Shown one piece after another: positions 34,115-43,792 of a stretch of DNA of 64,000 nt. Source of the stretch: Butyrivibrio sp. GTDB lineage: Bacteria > Bacillota > Clostridia > Lachnospirales > Lachnospiraceae. The stretch is from assembly GCA_023664865.1 (NCBI GenBank), contig JAMPEU010000002.1, forward strand, positions 1-64,000, written 5' to 3'. Under the pieces are notes generated by a model. The model was not told the DNA's origin. It did not search any database and saw nothing but the letters and a program-made list of their open reading frames with translations. The translations under genes and the position numbers were made by a program. Each line of letters opens with the position of its first letter. Position 1 is the first letter of the stretch.

Positions 34115-34236
34115 TGTCACTTGAGGTCCTTAGAAAACGCCGGTAGTTAGCGAGGTATTTTCGAGCTTACTACCGCTGCGATTTTCTACGGAGCGAGAGC
34201 GTACCTCAAGTGACATCATATGAGTACCATTCCGGC
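34094..34236 (-). repeat. Structured intergenic element, copy 3 (between the DUF2142 gene and sigF)
   Basis: Perfect 34-bp arms (34094-34127 and 34203-34236) around a 75-nt core. The core matches copies 1 and 2 in TCCTTAGAAAACGCCGGTAG, TACCGCTGCGATTTTCTACG, GAGCG and GCGTACCTC. The inner hairpin pairs TAGAAAA with TTTTCTA and CGGTAGT with ACTACCG. The outer arms are unrelated to those of copies 1 and 2 beyond a CATATG. On the minus strand it begins 18 nt after the sigF stop codon, so it forms the 3' end of the spoIIA transcript. Confidence 0.85.
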
Positions 34237-34253
34237 ACAGATACAATCGTCCT

Positions 34254-35027
34254 TTACACTTCCTTTCGCAAATGCAACAATATCCGCTTTTCCATTCTGC
34301 TCACCTGAACCTGGCTTATACCCATTTTTTTAGCTACTTCCATCTGTGTCTTATCCTGAAAATAACGCAGCCTTATAAGCTCTCTTTCGTTCTCGTTAAG
34401 ACCGTTTAAGAGCTGTTCAAGCAGCATATGGTTTAGCAGTTTTTCTTTTTCCAAATCCTCATATATTTCACTCCCGCCCGATGAACTTTCAAGCACGGAG
34501 CGTCCCACGCCGCCGGCCTCGCCTACCACTTGATCCACCAGATAGATTTCATTGCCATCCGACTGATAGACCGACTTGTAGATAGACTCCACTTCCACAT
34601 TAGCGTCAAGCGCCAACACGATATTTTCAACGCTTAACTCCGTCTCTTTAGAAAGTTCCTGAATAGTCGCTTCCCGTCCGTATGCGTGTGCGAGTTTCTG
34701 CGCTGCCTGTTTGATTTTCCAGCCGTTTTCTTTTAATGTCCTGCTCACCTTCACCATTCCGTCGTCGCGCAGGAATCGTTTTATCTCCCCCTGTATCATC
34801 GGAACCGCATAAGTTGACAGCTTGACGTCAAAGCTTAAATCAAATTTATCAATCGCTTTCATCAGACCTATGCAGCCTATCTGGAACAAATCTTCCGCAT
34901 CATATCCCCTGTCCAGAAAACGTTTTACTATGTGTCTTACCAATCCCAGATTTTCTTCTATCAGTCTCTCTCTTGCCTCTTTATCTCCTGCCTGTGAACG
35001 TTCAATCAATACGGCAGTTTCTTCCAT
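34254..35027 (-). CDS. sigF: RNA polymerase sigma-F factor
   Basis: Forespore-specific sigma factor of 257 aa. Region 2: NLGLVRHIVKRFLDRGYDAE, DLFQIGCIGLMKAIDKFD, then FDVKLSTYAVPMIQGEIKRF (region 2.4). Region 4: LNENERELIRLRYFQDKTQMEVAKKMGISQVQVSRMEKR. Region 3 is present between them. Third gene of spoIIAA-spoIIAB-sigF, starting 3 nt after spoIIAB. A GS-rich insertion (SVLESSSGGSEIYED) lies before region 4. Activity is expected to be held by SpoIIAB until septation. Structured element copy 3 follows its stop. Confidence 0.97.
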   Translation of the reverse strand: MEETAVLIERSQAGDKEARERLIEENLGLVRHIVKRFLDRGYDAEDLFQIGCIGLMKAIDKFDLSFDVKLSTYAVPMIQGEIKRFLRDDGMVKVSRTLKENGWKIKQAAQKLAHAYGREATIQELSKETELSVENIVLALDANVEVESIYKSVYQSDGNEIYLVDQVVGEAGGVGRSVLESSSGGSEIYEDLEKEKLLNHMLLEQLLNGLNENERELIRLRYFQDKTQMEVAKKMGISQVQVSRMEKRILLHLRKEV

Positions 35028-35030
35028 AGG

Positions 35031-35519
35031 CTAATCCTCGTTTACAACCCACGAAGTAGTTCCAAGTTTCTTTACCATACGTACCACGGTTCCTTGTCCC
35101 ACTTCCGAAGTCACTTCCAAATCGTCCATAAAAGCTTCCATAAAGGCAAATCCCATGCCGGAACGCTCAAGCTCCGGTTTGGTCGTAAAAAGCGGTTCCA
35201 TCGCCTTTTCAATGTCTTCGATTCCAATGCCGTTATCCCGTATTTCCACTTCCAATACGTCGCTCTTTATAAGGCAGCTCACCCACACCAGATTTCTATC
35301 CAAATCCTCTCCGTCATACCCGTGTATTATGGAATTGGTTACTGCCTCCGATACTGCCGTCTTAATATCCGAGATTTCTTCAAGCGTCGGATTTAACTGT
35401 GATACAAAAGCCGCTACCGCCGTTCTGGCAAATGCCTCATTTTCGGAAATCGCCCGAAATTCCAAGCGCATCTCATTTCTCACATCTATATCCCGTTTCA
35501 CGTCTACTATTTCTATCAT
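35031..35519 (-). CDS. spoIIAB: Anti-sigma F factor / serine kinase SpoIIAB
   Basis: GHKL-fold kinase that binds sigma-F and phosphorylates SpoIIAA. Visible boxes: N-box [15 protein letters not shown]1 [15 protein letters not shown]2 [17 protein letters not shown]. The protein opens with ~16 residues ([16 protein letters not shown]) before the usual start [15 protein letters not shown]; the upstream ATG at 35519 is kept because AAAGGGG lies just before it, but a shorter start is possible. It sits between spoIIAA and sigF. Confidence 0.95.
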   Translation of the reverse strand: MIEIVDVKRDIDVRNEMRLEFRAISENEAFARTAVAAFVSQLNPTLEEISDIKTAVSEAVTNSIIHGYDGEDLDRNLVWVSCLIKSDVLEVEIRDNGIGIEDIEKAMEPLFTTKPELERSGMGFAFMEAFMDDLEVTSEVGQGTVVRMVKKLGTTSWVVNED

Positions 35520-35589
35520 ATTTTTCCCCTTTCACACAATATTTAAAACTATTGCCTTGCTTCAAAACCATTGCCTATAATACATCTTG

Positions 35590-35898
35590 TCACATAATTT
35601 TCACGATGTTATGTAACCCTGAAAGCGACAATATCCTTTTTATCCGCTCGTCTGCATTTACAATATAAACATTACCTCCAAAGCAGGAAATCTTCTTATA
35701 TCTTCCAACTATAACGCCGACTCCCGAACTATCCATAAAGTTTGTCCTTTCAAAATCAAATACCACGTTTCCCACATTTTTATCCAGAATATATTTATCC
35801 GCCGTCTTACTTATGTAAACCGAACTATGATGATCCATTTCCTGCGGCATCCTTATCATTAAGTAATTATCAATTACTTTAAACTCATCTTCCATCAT
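35590..35898 (-). CDS. spoIIAA: Anti-sigma F factor antagonist SpoIIAA
   Basis: STAS-domain protein of ~102 aa. The phosphorylatable serine lies in FMDSSGVGVIVGRYK, the SpoIIAA signature. In its unphosphorylated form it releases sigma-F from SpoIIAB. Two adjacent ATGs open the frame; the second (35895) has better spacing from AAAGGGG. First gene of the operon; a large hairpin (35958-36035) and the terminator of the TPR gene lie upstream. Confidence 0.95.
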   Translation of the reverse strand: MMEDEFKVIDNYLMIRMPQEMDHHSSVYISKTADKYILDKNVGNVVFDFERTNFMDSSGVGVIVGRYKKISCFGGNVYIVNADERIKRILSLSGLHNIVKIM

Positions 35899-35957
35899 TT
35901 ACCCCTTTCTTAATATTTTACTTATAAGTAATTGCCAAACTGCTTATTTGATAACCA

Positions 35958-36035
35958 GAAATTGTGCAAAACAAACAAAATAAGGGTGACTTGCCACTGC
36001 ATCGGAACCCGTTTTTGTTTGTTTTGTACAATTTC
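35958..36035. repeat. Large inverted repeat upstream of spoIIA
   Basis: Arms of ~30 nt (35958-35987 and 36007-36035) pair almost perfectly; each contains AAACAAACAAAA or its complement and ends in GGGT/ACCC. The loop is 19 nt. It lies 60 bp upstream of spoIIAA and is separate from the terminator at 36114-36147, so it is not needed to end the upstream gene. It could be a regulatory palindrome for the spoIIA promoter or a second terminator. Confidence 0.7.
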
Positions 36036-36113
36036 GTTCCTCTGGAGAAAACTTTCGCAATTGCCTATATTTGCCTAAACTCGTGCCTGTACCGTTATCC
36101 TTTTTAAGCAATC

Positions 36114-36147
36114 AAAAAGAGAACAAGGCTCACCCCTGCTCTCTTTC
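36114..36147 (-). terminator. Terminator of the TPR-protein gene
   Basis: Minus-strand stem AAAGAGAGCAGGG / CCTTGTTCTCTTT with loop around GTGAG, followed by TT. It lies ~14 nt after the stop codon at 36161. Confidence 0.75.
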
Positions 36148-36160
36148 GTACCTATCCTGA

Positions 36161-37579
36161 TTACTCCGCGCCCTCAATCTGCGCCAGAAAATCTGTTGAA
36201 TTTTTCGCTTTAACGGTTCCCGGAAACATCTCGATAACCTGTCTGTACAGTTCTGCGGCCTCTTCCGTCCTTCCCACGTTCCTATAGCAATTCGCGAGAT
36301 AATACATGGTGTCGCCGTTTGTCGTATCGTATCGTGCCGCCATCTCCAAATCCGGAATCGCTTCTTCATAGTTTCTCTGCTTATAATTCTCATATCCAAC
36401 GTCATAATATGACTCGGCGGCTGCCGGTCCTATAAGCGCCAGAAGTGTATTATACAATTTATCGTACGCCTCGGAATTTTCACTTTCATCTGTCTCTGAA
36501 TCCGCCTTTGCCTGATCAAGATAATCGATTACCGTTATCACATCTTCCGGATTCGTCAAATATGCGTCCGCCGCATTAAGCAGAATATCGTAGCTCTGCA
36601 CATCCCCTTCTTTTCCGGCATATGCCGCCAGATCCTGCTCAAGAGTGCTGATAGTCTCTTCCATCGTCTTAGCCTGCTGCTCAAGTTCCTCAATCGTAGC
36701 GGTTTTGGCATCTAACTGCTCGCTTACCTTTTTAAGGTTGTCATTAGCAGTTGCATTAATCTCCTGTATCCTTGCGGGAAGAATCAGTGCCACGGCAATT
36801 GCGATACCGATTATGAGTCCGACTCCAAGATTGATTAACGAACCGGCTCCCTTGCCTTCCTTCATGTCTACCGGCTGGATTATCATTTCATTTCCGCTCT
36901 GATACTTAACGACATCGCCTGAACGTGATTTTTTCTTACCGCCCTGCTTAACTCCCTCTTCCGGAATAAGCATTTCATCTACTTCCTTCATGTATCTGAG
37001 CGTGGTAGTATTATTCGTATCAATTTGAATACACTTAGTCAGCTCCCTTTTGGCTTTCTCCCACTCTTCGTTATTTATATAAAGGAGCGCCAGAAGCTGA
37101 TGCGCACGAACAAATTTAGGATTGAGCGACAATACTTTTTTCAACTGTATGACCGCCAAGTCCAGACTCTCCTGGTTACAGTACGTCAATGCCTGATTGT
37201 ATTTCTTAATCGTCTGGTTAATAGTATCCAGCCTGGTCGGATTGGTCTGTATCATATTAATATAATCGTCTGCTATATTTTTCTTCGGGCGCAGGTTCTT
37301 GCTGATTACCCACTCGCTTAACGCCGCCACGACCTCGCCGGTCTCAAAATATACCAATCCTAACAGGTTTCTTGCCTCTACATTATTTTTATCAAATTTT
37401 AAACACTGCCTTAAGCTTGAAATAGCCCCCGATAAATCCCTGATGCCCGCCTTCTCCAGACCGTCGTTATAGAACCGGTTGGATATATATATGATTTTCT
37501 TATATGTGGAAACATCAGCTCCGCAGCCGGTGCAATAATCATGCTCAGACAGCTCGCAACCGCAATTATAACATTTCAT
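36161..37579 (-). CDS. Zinc-ribbon/TPR membrane protein (472 aa)
   Basis: The N-terminal zinc ribbon (CYNCGCELSEHDYCTGCG, two CxxC pairs) is followed by tetratricopeptide repeats at ~40-190 (AISSLRQCLKFDKNNVEARN, LAVIQLKKVLSLNPKFVRAH), one membrane span (~250-275, LINLGVGLIIGIAIAVALIL), a coiled coil (SEQLDAKTATIEELEQQAKT) and a second TPR group at the C-terminus (YEEAIPDLEMAARYDTTNGD). It is a membrane-anchored scaffold whose partner is unknown. It lies between spoIIA and the 48-aa/folC/DUF342 group, ends in a clear terminator and is typical of conserved Lachnospiraceae gene order. Confidence 0.8.
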   Translation of the reverse strand: MKCYNCGCELSEHDYCTGCGADVSTYKKIIYISNRFYNDGLEKAGIRDLSGAISSLRQCLKFDKNNVEARNLLGLVYFETGEVVAALSEWVISKNLRPKKNIADDYINMIQTNPTRLDTINQTIKKYNQALTYCNQESLDLAVIQLKKVLSLNPKFVRAHQLLALLYINNEEWEKAKRELTKCIQIDTNNTTTLRYMKEVDEMLIPEEGVKQGGKKKSRSGDVVKYQSGNEMIIQPVDMKEGKGAGSLINLGVGLIIGIAIAVALILPARIQEINATANDNLKKVSEQLDAKTATIEELEQQAKTMEETISTLEQDLAAYAGKEGDVQSYDILLNAADAYLTNPEDVITVIDYLDQAKADSETDESENSEAYDKLYNTLLALIGPAAAESYYDVGYENYKQRNYEEAIPDLEMAARYDTTNGDTMYYLANCYRNVGRTEEAAELYRQVIEMFPGTVKAKNSTDFLAQIEGAE

Positions 37580-37630
37580 CTATAATTATCCTCTATTACA
37601 CTATGCCGCCTACATGCCGCTGCATCAGCG

Positions 37631-37777
37631 CTATTCTCTTATTTTTTTAGACTCTTTTACTATTTTAACCATCAAATCAGCCATATCCGTCATGTCCTGA
37701 TTGTATATCGCTTCTTCTGCATCTTCTATTTCAAGACTCGGATGGAATTTCTTCAACTCTTCTTCAAAATTAATCAT
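37631..37777 (-). CDS. Conserved-looking small protein downstream of folC (48 aa)
   Basis: The ATG at 37777 overlaps the folC stop by 8 nt and has AGGAGG eight bases upstream, inside folC. The product is acidic and helical: MINFEEELKKFHPSLEIEDA, then EEAIYNQDMTDMADLMVKIV and a basic end KESKKIRE. The perfect ribosome-binding site and overlap make it a real gene. The family was not recognised. Confidence 0.75.
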   Translation of the reverse strand: MINFEEELKKFHPSLEIEDAEEAIYNQDMTDMADLMVKIVKESKKIRE

Positions 37778-39122
37778 GTGAGGACCTCCTTAAAAGGGCT
37801 TTTACCTCGCCCGCTAAATATAATGACCCGACAATATACATTCTGTCCTTATCCCCACAACTCATAGCCATATCATGCAGTGCATGCTCTAATTTGTCGT
37901 ATTTAAACGTCTGTAATTCTGTATATTGCCTGAAATAATCTACTATTGTATGCAGTGGAAGCGCCCTTTTATCCTGCAATTCCACTACCCCTGCTGCGTC
38001 AAACAGTTTAGACCCTGCAAGCATGTCTATCACTGCCTGATACTGTTTATCTTTTACCATGGAAAAGAGCAGTTTTCTCTTCCCCATACAACCATCCTGT
38101 TCAACTGACTTAAGAAACGCCTGTATCCCATCGGTATTATGCGCACCGTCCAGATATACCGAGTCTGCGATTTCTTCCATTCTGCCTTCCCAGCGTGTCT
38201 TTCTAATGCCCTCTTTAAGCTGCTCAATACTAATACGCGCTCTGTCTGAAAGACATTCTATCGCTGTAACGGCAAGCGCCACATTCTCTATCTGATATAA
38301 TGCTATTGTAGGCATATTAAACCTAATATAACCATAATAATTTGATTGGAGAGAAAAATCAATAGTTTTATTTATACTATTTATTTCTTTTATCGCATCA
38401 AGGGATATCTGACAGACAGCAGCGCCGGTATTTTTTGCACATTCGAGCAGTTTTTTTGTCACTTCTTCGTTTTTATTAAGAAATACTGCCGGAACGCCCC
38501 GACGAAAAATCCCCGCTTTCTCGGCTGCGATTTCAGAAAGCGTCTCCCCCAGATACTCTGTATGGTCATATCCTATCGACGTAATAACGCACACTTCCTT
38601 TTTATCGATGGCGTTAGTCGCGTCCAGCCTGCCGCCAAGCCCCGTTTCCAGAATCATATATTCGACTCTATGACGCTCAAAGAGAACCATCGCGATAAAA
38701 AAAAGATATTCAAAAAACGTCGGATGATACGATATGCCCTTTAACTGCTCCGGCATAGATTTAAGTTTCCCAGCAACCTGATTGAACGCCCATAAGAACT
38801 CTTCCTCTGAAACCATCTCGCCGTTTATTAAAAACCGTTCGCGCATCGTTACAAGATGCGGCGACGTAAACATTCCTACCGATAATCCCGTTTCTCTCAA
38901 GATAGAGTGCAAATAAGCACAAACAGAACCCTTTCCGTTTGTGCCTGCTACATGAATAGTCTTTATTTTTCCTTCAGGATTCCCCAGATATTCCAAAAAG
39001 CACCTTGTGTATTCCATCTTGTTCTTTTTGGTAAATTTAGGAATTTCAAATATATATTTTTCCGCCGCCTCGTAACTGTCAGCCACACAATCCCCCTCAG
39101 AATTAGTCATGTATGATAACAC
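37770..39122 (-). CDS. folC: Folylpolyglutamate synthase / dihydrofolate synthase
   Basis: Mur-ligase-type enzyme that adds glutamate to folates. The ATP loop is HVAGTNGKGSVCAYLHSIL, followed by TSPHLVTMRERFLING, ILETGLGGRLDATNA and VCVITSIGYDHTEYLG; the C-terminal domain begins about WEGRMEEI with LDGAHNTDG. About 450 aa. Two starts are possible: GTG 39122, or ATG 39110, which overlaps the end of the DUF342 gene by 8 nt (MTNSEGDC). It is coupled to the 48-aa gene downstream. Confidence 0.93.
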   Translation of the reverse strand: MLSYMTNSEGDCVADSYEAAEKYIFEIPKFTKKNKMEYTRCFLEYLGNPEGKIKTIHVAGTNGKGSVCAYLHSILRETGLSVGMFTSPHLVTMRERFLINGEMVSEEEFLWAFNQVAGKLKSMPEQLKGISYHPTFFEYLFFIAMVLFERHRVEYMILETGLGGRLDATNAIDKKEVCVITSIGYDHTEYLGETLSEIAAEKAGIFRRGVPAVFLNKNEEVTKKLLECAKNTGAAVCQISLDAIKEINSINKTIDFSLQSNYYGYIRFNMPTIALYQIENVALAVTAIECLSDRARISIEQLKEGIRKTRWEGRMEEIADSVYLDGAHNTDGIQAFLKSVEQDGCMGKRKLLFSMVKDKQYQAVIDMLAGSKLFDAAGVVELQDKRALPLHTIVDYFRQYTELQTFKYDKLEHALHDMAMSCGDKDRMYIVGSLYLAGEVKALLRRSSHD

Positions 39123-40620
39123 TGCCTTCTATCACTCCTTTGTCAGCAATGTATTTCATAAAACAGGTATTGCGCTCAATAGGCATCTGTTCTGAATTTA
39201 TACAAATAACTACTCCCCTGAAAACATTACCGTCTATCTTTATCTGGCTTCCCTTGCTCTCTTCCACAAGCTCTTCAAGGCTGGTCTTATCGGACTCGAC
39301 CTTATCCAGCTCTGCGAAATACTTATCCTTTAATTTATTCCATTCAACCAGTTTCTTCTCGGTAGTTTCCGATGTATTGTTTCCACGCATACGCTTCTCA
39401 CGCAGCGCCTCCGACATGGAATCTACCAAGTCCGATATCTTCTCTTTTATCTCAACTTCCTTTTTCCTTATCTCCAGCATACGTTCATGAGTCTGCGCTT
39501 CATATCCGCAATGCAGAATGGTGCGCAGTTCTACATCGTTTCCTACGTTTGCCGCTTCCACGCCCTTGACCGCATGGACATAACCGCCAATAATAGTACC
39601 CTTCTTGCCGGTCGCGATAACTTTCTCCTTCGCAGATACATTTGAATTCATTATAACATTTGCCTGTACCGTTCCGCCTGCCTCAACGGTCGTATGCTCA
39701 ATAAACTCCGCATATATATTGCCCCTTGCCGATATCTTGGACTTATTGCCGCCCTGAATACCGCGGGATAAGATGATATCGCCGCCCGCATATAAGTTAG
39801 CAAGGCTTGTTGAACCATGGATTTCAATATTTCTTCCGGCACGGATTACCACGCCCTCTTCCACGTTGCCGTAAATAATAATATCACCGAAAAACTCCAC
39901 CTTTCCGATAATCATATCCACGTCACCTGAAATCTCATGTACATTCTGTATATCTATCCTGCCGTCCTTTAACTCAATCTTGCCATCGTTCTGAGCATAA
40001 TAATCCTCTTCCTCACGACGTATGCCCCTTCCACGCATGGGCGGAAGGTCATGATAAAGCTTACCCTTCAAGACATTGCCTAATACCGTACAGCCGTCTA
40101 TCGACTGTATCGCCTTATGATAGACTGCTACCTTTTCTCCCGCTTTCACATTCGGCAGCGCATTTATATTGGTATAGTCTACAGAGCCGTCTTCCCTAAC
40201 CTTCGGCGTTCCGTATTCTTCCGGTGAAAAGAGATATTCAAAATAGCCGTTCTCGCCGTCCTGTATCTCCCTGCCTGTAGCAACTAAAATCTCCCTATTA
40301 TAAACCTTTTTCTTAACCATGGCGGAAAGGTTCGACTGATGCAGACCTTCAACCACTCTGTTTTTCTCCAAATAATCAATCAAGTCATTTTTCTTATATG
40401 TTACCCCTTCCTCCGGGGGCGTCAGATAGAGCCACGCAGTCATTTCATCGTCGTCAACTTTCAGATACGTTCCTTCTGATAAAACGCTATTTGTCTCCTG
40501 AGTTTCAACTTTCTGCTCTACTTCGGGCGCAGCGGTTTCTTCCGGAACTCCTACATTTTTCAGTTTTTCCATTGCTTGTTTAAGTCTGTCTAACTGTTCT
40601 GAAGAAAACTGTGTACTCAC
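39103..40620 (-). CDS. DUF342/FapA-family polymer-forming protein (505 aa, GTG start)
   Basis: DUF342 protein: a first domain up to ~180, then a stacked beta-strand region with repeated short Gly/Asn turns (GDVDMIIGKVEFFGDIIIYG, VIRAGRNIEIHG, LYAGGDIILSRGI, KISARGNIYAEFIEHT, VEAGGTVQANVI). A coiled coil at ~385-460 (ERMLEIRKKEVEIKEKI) follows, and a final strand domain. The start was moved to GTG 40620 (VSTQFSSEQ), which has AAGGAGG eight bases upstream. Members are linked to flagella or cell-surface assembly in Gram-positives, but no flagellar genes are nearby. Confidence 0.85.
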   Translation of the reverse strand: MSTQFSSEQLDRLKQAMEKLKNVGVPEETAAPEVEQKVETQETNSVLSEGTYLKVDDDEMTAWLYLTPPEEGVTYKKNDLIDYLEKNRVVEGLHQSNLSAMVKKKVYNREILVATGREIQDGENGYFEYLFSPEEYGTPKVREDGSVDYTNINALPNVKAGEKVAVYHKAIQSIDGCTVLGNVLKGKLYHDLPPMRGRGIRREEEDYYAQNDGKIELKDGRIDIQNVHEISGDVDMIIGKVEFFGDIIIYGNVEEGVVIRAGRNIEIHGSTSLANLYAGGDIILSRGIQGGNKSKISARGNIYAEFIEHTTVEAGGTVQANVIMNSNVSAKEKVIATGKKGTIIGGYVHAVKGVEAANVGNDVELRTILHCGYEAQTHERMLEIRKKEVEIKEKISDLVDSMSEALREKRMRGNNTSETTEKKLVEWNKLKDKYFAELDKVESDKTSLEELVEESKGSQIKIDGNVFRGVVICINSEQMPIERNTCFMKYIADKGVIEGSVIIHD

Positions 40621-40728
40621 GCGGCTCACCTCCTTACCTTTTATCTGCATATATACCTACAATACATTTTATAACAAACGAACTATCTTTTCCAGTCCTT
40701 ACGCATTTTTTTTATTAAATTTTTAAAA

Positions 40729-43428
40729 TTATTTCTTTAACTGTGAAAGACGTAAGTTGACCTGTTCCATCATCTGTGTGTATTTTTCCAGCTTTGCGCG
40801 TTCCTCTTCGACTTTTGCCTGCGGAGCTTTAGACATAAATCTTTCATTGCCCAGCATGCCGTTTACGCGCGCGAGTTCCCCTTCTAAGCGTTTCTTCTCA
40901 TTTTCAAGGCGTTCTATCTCCTGTCCTATATCAACGAGTTCCTCAAAGGGAATGTGCAAAGTCGCATTCGGAATCACAACGGATACAGCATCTTCCGCTA
41001 TCCCCGTCTTATCCTGTTGTATCGTTATCTCTGAGGCTCCGGCTAAAGATGCAAAGAACAATCTGCCGTCCTCAAAGACTTTCCGTACCTCTTCTTTCTC
41101 GCTTACCACAAATACCGCCGCTTTTTTAGAAGGCGCAACATTCATCTGTGTACGGACATTTCTGATTCCGCGTACAGCCTCTTTAATAAGTTCAATCGCC
41201 CCCTCCTGCGCCGCATAACATCTTTCCTCAGAATATATCGGCCAGTCTGATACCATAATCGACTCTTCCTCAGACTGAATGGTGCAGAAGATTTCTTCCG
41301 TGATAAAAGGCATATAAGGGTGCAGTAGTTTGAGTGCATCAAGCAAAACAGCCTTAAGCGTCCACAACGCCGCGTTGCGGCTCTCCCCACCCGCATCATC
41401 CTTGCTGTAAAGCCTCGGTTTTACCATTTCTATATACCAGTCGCAAAATTCGTCCCAGATAAAGTCATATACCTTCTGTACCGCGATGCCGAGTTCAAAA
41501 TGCTCCATATTATCGGTTACTTCTTTAACAAGAGTATTCAGCTTGGAAATAATCCACTTATCCGCCGGCTCCAAGCTGTCCTTTACTTCATAATATGACA
41601 TTTCCCACCCAAATGTGCCTGTTTTCTCCTTCGTCTGCTCCATATTCATCATTATGAAACGCGACGCATTCCATACCTTGTTGGCAAAATTACGGCTTGC
41701 CTCCACTCTTTCATAATAGAAACGCATGTCGTTTCCCGGCGCGTTTCCGGTAATCAGCGTAAGCCGCAGCGCGTCGGCTCCATACTTATCTATAATGTCC
41801 AAGGGATCAATGCCGTTGCCAAGCGACTTACTCATCTTACGTCCCTGCGAATCCCTGACAAGTCCGTGGAAAAGCACAGTCTTGAAAGGTTTCTCCTTCA
41901 TCTGCTCATATCCTGAGAAAATCATGCGGATAACCCAGAAAAAGATAATATCATACCCTGTTACAAGCACGTCCGTAGGATAAAAATATTCAAGTTCCTT
42001 GGTTTTTTCAGGCCAGCCCAGTGTCGAGAACGGCCAGAGCGCGGAAGAAAACCATGTATCCAAAGTGTCAGGATCCTGCGTAAAATGCGCCTCCCCACAT
42101 TTAGGGCATACCTGCGGCATCTTGTCAGCCACTACTATTTCCCCGCATTTATCACAATAGTATGCCGGAATCCTATGTCCCCACCACAGCTGGCGGCTGA
42201 TGCACCAATCCCTGATATTGTCCGTCCAGTTAAAATATATTTTTTCCATCCTGTCGGGGATAAGCTTTATCTCGCCGTCTTTAACCGCTTTAACAGCCGG
42301 CTTAATAAGCTCGTCCATTTTAACGAACCACTGCTTTTTAATAAGCGGCTCGATTGTAGTTCCGCAGCGGTCATGCGTGCCTACGTTATGCGAATAGTCC
42401 TCTATTTTTACTAATAGTCCTTCTTTATCCAGTTCCTCCACAATCTGCCTGCGCGCTTCGTAACGGTCAAGCCCCTCGTATTTTCCGCCATTGGCGTTGA
42501 TGGTCGCATCATCATTCATGATATTGATTTCGGGAAGGCTGTGACGCTTGCCTACCTCAAAGTCATTCGGATCATGCGCCGGAGTAATCTTAACTACGCC
42601 CGTTCCAAACTCCATATCAACATACTCGTCCTCAACAACCGGAATCGGCTTATTTACAAGAGGAAGCCAGACCTGTCTGCCTTTTAAATAGGTATATCTT
42701 TCGTCCTTAGGATTAACGGCAACTGCAGTATCGCCCAGCATCGTTTCCGGACGGGTAGTGGCAAATTCAAGGAACTCCGTCTTGCTCGGCTGTCCGTTCT
42801 CGTCCACCAAAGGATATTTGATATGCCAGAAATGCCCTGCCTGCTCTTCATATTCCACCTCTGCGTCCGAAATGGACGTATTACATACGGGACACCAGTT
42901 GATAATCCTGCTGCCCTTATAAATCCAGCCTTTTTCGTGCATCTTACAGAATACTTCCGTTACGGCTTTATTACAGCCCTCGTCCATTGTAAAACGCTCC
43001 CTGTCCCAATCGCAGGACGAGCCAAGCTTCTTAAGCTGTCCGATAATGCGTCCGCCATATTCCTTCTTCCATTCCCATGCGCGCTCAAGGAATCCGTCGC
43101 GCCCGAGGTCTTCTTTTTCTATGCCTTCCTCTTTCAGCTTTTCGATAATCTTTACTTCCGTAGCAATGGAAGCATGGTCTGTACCCGGCTGCCAGAGGGC
43201 GTTATATCCCTGCATCCTTTTAAAACGAATCAAAATGTCCTGCATGGTATTGTCAAGGGCATGCCCCATATGGAGCTGTCCCGTAATATTCGGCGGCGGA
43301 ATCACGATTGTAAACGGTTTCTTCATCTCATCCACTTCGGCGTGGAAATATTTTTTCTCCATCCACTTTTCATAGAGCCTGTCTTCTATGCCCTTCGGAT
43401 CATATGTCTTTGCCAGTTCTTTACTCAT
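40729..43428 (-). CDS. valS: Valyl-tRNA synthetase
   Basis: Class I synthetase of 899 aa. The HIGH motif appears as [22 protein letters not shown] as [11 protein letters not shown], the editing domain as [18 protein letters not shown], and the C-terminal tRNA-binding coiled coil as [19 protein letters not shown]. Complete and of typical length. The start [16 protein letters not shown] is preceded by GAGGAG. It is controlled by the T-box leader at 43487-43735. Confidence 0.98.
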   Translation of the reverse strand: MSKELAKTYDPKGIEDRLYEKWMEKKYFHAEVDEMKKPFTIVIPPPNITGQLHMGHALDNTMQDILIRFKRMQGYNALWQPGTDHASIATEVKIIEKLKEEGIEKEDLGRDGFLERAWEWKKEYGGRIIGQLKKLGSSCDWDRERFTMDEGCNKAVTEVFCKMHEKGWIYKGSRIINWCPVCNTSISDAEVEYEEQAGHFWHIKYPLVDENGQPSKTEFLEFATTRPETMLGDTAVAVNPKDERYTYLKGRQVWLPLVNKPIPVVEDEYVDMEFGTGVVKITPAHDPNDFEVGKRHSLPEINIMNDDATINANGGKYEGLDRYEARRQIVEELDKEGLLVKIEDYSHNVGTHDRCGTTIEPLIKKQWFVKMDELIKPAVKAVKDGEIKLIPDRMEKIYFNWTDNIRDWCISRQLWWGHRIPAYYCDKCGEIVVADKMPQVCPKCGEAHFTQDPDTLDTWFSSALWPFSTLGWPEKTKELEYFYPTDVLVTGYDIIFFWVIRMIFSGYEQMKEKPFKTVLFHGLVRDSQGRKMSKSLGNGIDPLDIIDKYGADALRLTLITGNAPGNDMRFYYERVEASRNFANKVWNASRFIMMNMEQTKEKTGTFGWEMSYYEVKDSLEPADKWIISKLNTLVKEVTDNMEHFELGIAVQKVYDFIWDEFCDWYIEMVKPRLYSKDDAGGESRNAALWTLKAVLLDALKLLHPYMPFITEEIFCTIQSEEESIMVSDWPIYSEERCYAAQEGAIELIKEAVRGIRNVRTQMNVAPSKKAAVFVVSEKEEVRKVFEDGRLFFASLAGASEITIQQDKTGIAEDAVSVVIPNATLHIPFEELVDIGQEIERLENEKKRLEGELARVNGMLGNERFMSKAPQAKVEEERAKLEKYTQMMEQVNLRLSQLKK

Positions 43429-43486
43429 AAATGTCTGCTCCTCTCTTCATTCAAATAAAACGGCGTTAAAGGCACTCGCCCGCATT

Positions 43487-43735
43487 AAAAAAGCCCTCTG
43501 CCGACTCTCTATCAGCAAAGGGCGCATCTGCGCGGTACCACCTTGATTTCTCGCTCAACGATTCCTATCAGAATCCTATCCTGTAACGCGGATAAAACGT
43601 GAACGCTTACTTCTTGACTTAGTTCGGCGTTCCGATTCCAAAGCTACCTTCAATAACCCTTATCCGAAGCGTCCTTCCAGCTGACAGACGCCCTCTCTGG
43701 CGGCAGGCATTACCTACTCCTCTTTGTCATTACCT
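43487..43735 (-). promoter_or_regulatory. T-box riboswitch of valS
   Basis: The minus-strand leader carries the T-box sequence AAGGTGGTACCGCG (43530-43544 region), which binds the uncharged tRNA acceptor end. It is followed by a terminator stem (GCCCTTTGC with GCAGAGGGC, 43493-43523) and a T6 run (43487-43492). Position before valS makes it a tRNA-Val sensor; the specifier codon was not located with confidence. Confidence 0.93.
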
Positions 43736-43756
43736 TTTGATATTGATATTATTAAT

Positions 43757-43785
43757 AATATAGTTGGTAATGCAAAGTTTGTCAA
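43757..43785 (-). promoter_or_regulatory. Promoter of the valS T-box transcript
   Basis: TTGACA (43780-43785), 17-nt spacer, TATATT (43757-43762) on the minus strand, ~22-30 bp before the T-box leader. It begins just beyond the stop of the ABC exporter gene. Confidence 0.8.
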
Positions 43786-43792
43786 GGGAATC

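Noticed and set aside
16824..34236. Interpretation of the three-copy element as retron msr-msd, attC site, CRISPR repeat or group II intron
   Set aside because: No reverse transcriptase, integrase, cas or intron-encoded gene is nearby; no attC core motifs, no domain V-like hairpin, and the copies are far apart and unequal in their arms.
43545..43735. Specifier codon of the valS T-box
   Set aside because: The T-box and terminator are clear, but Stem I could not be folded reliably by eye, so no codon is claimed.
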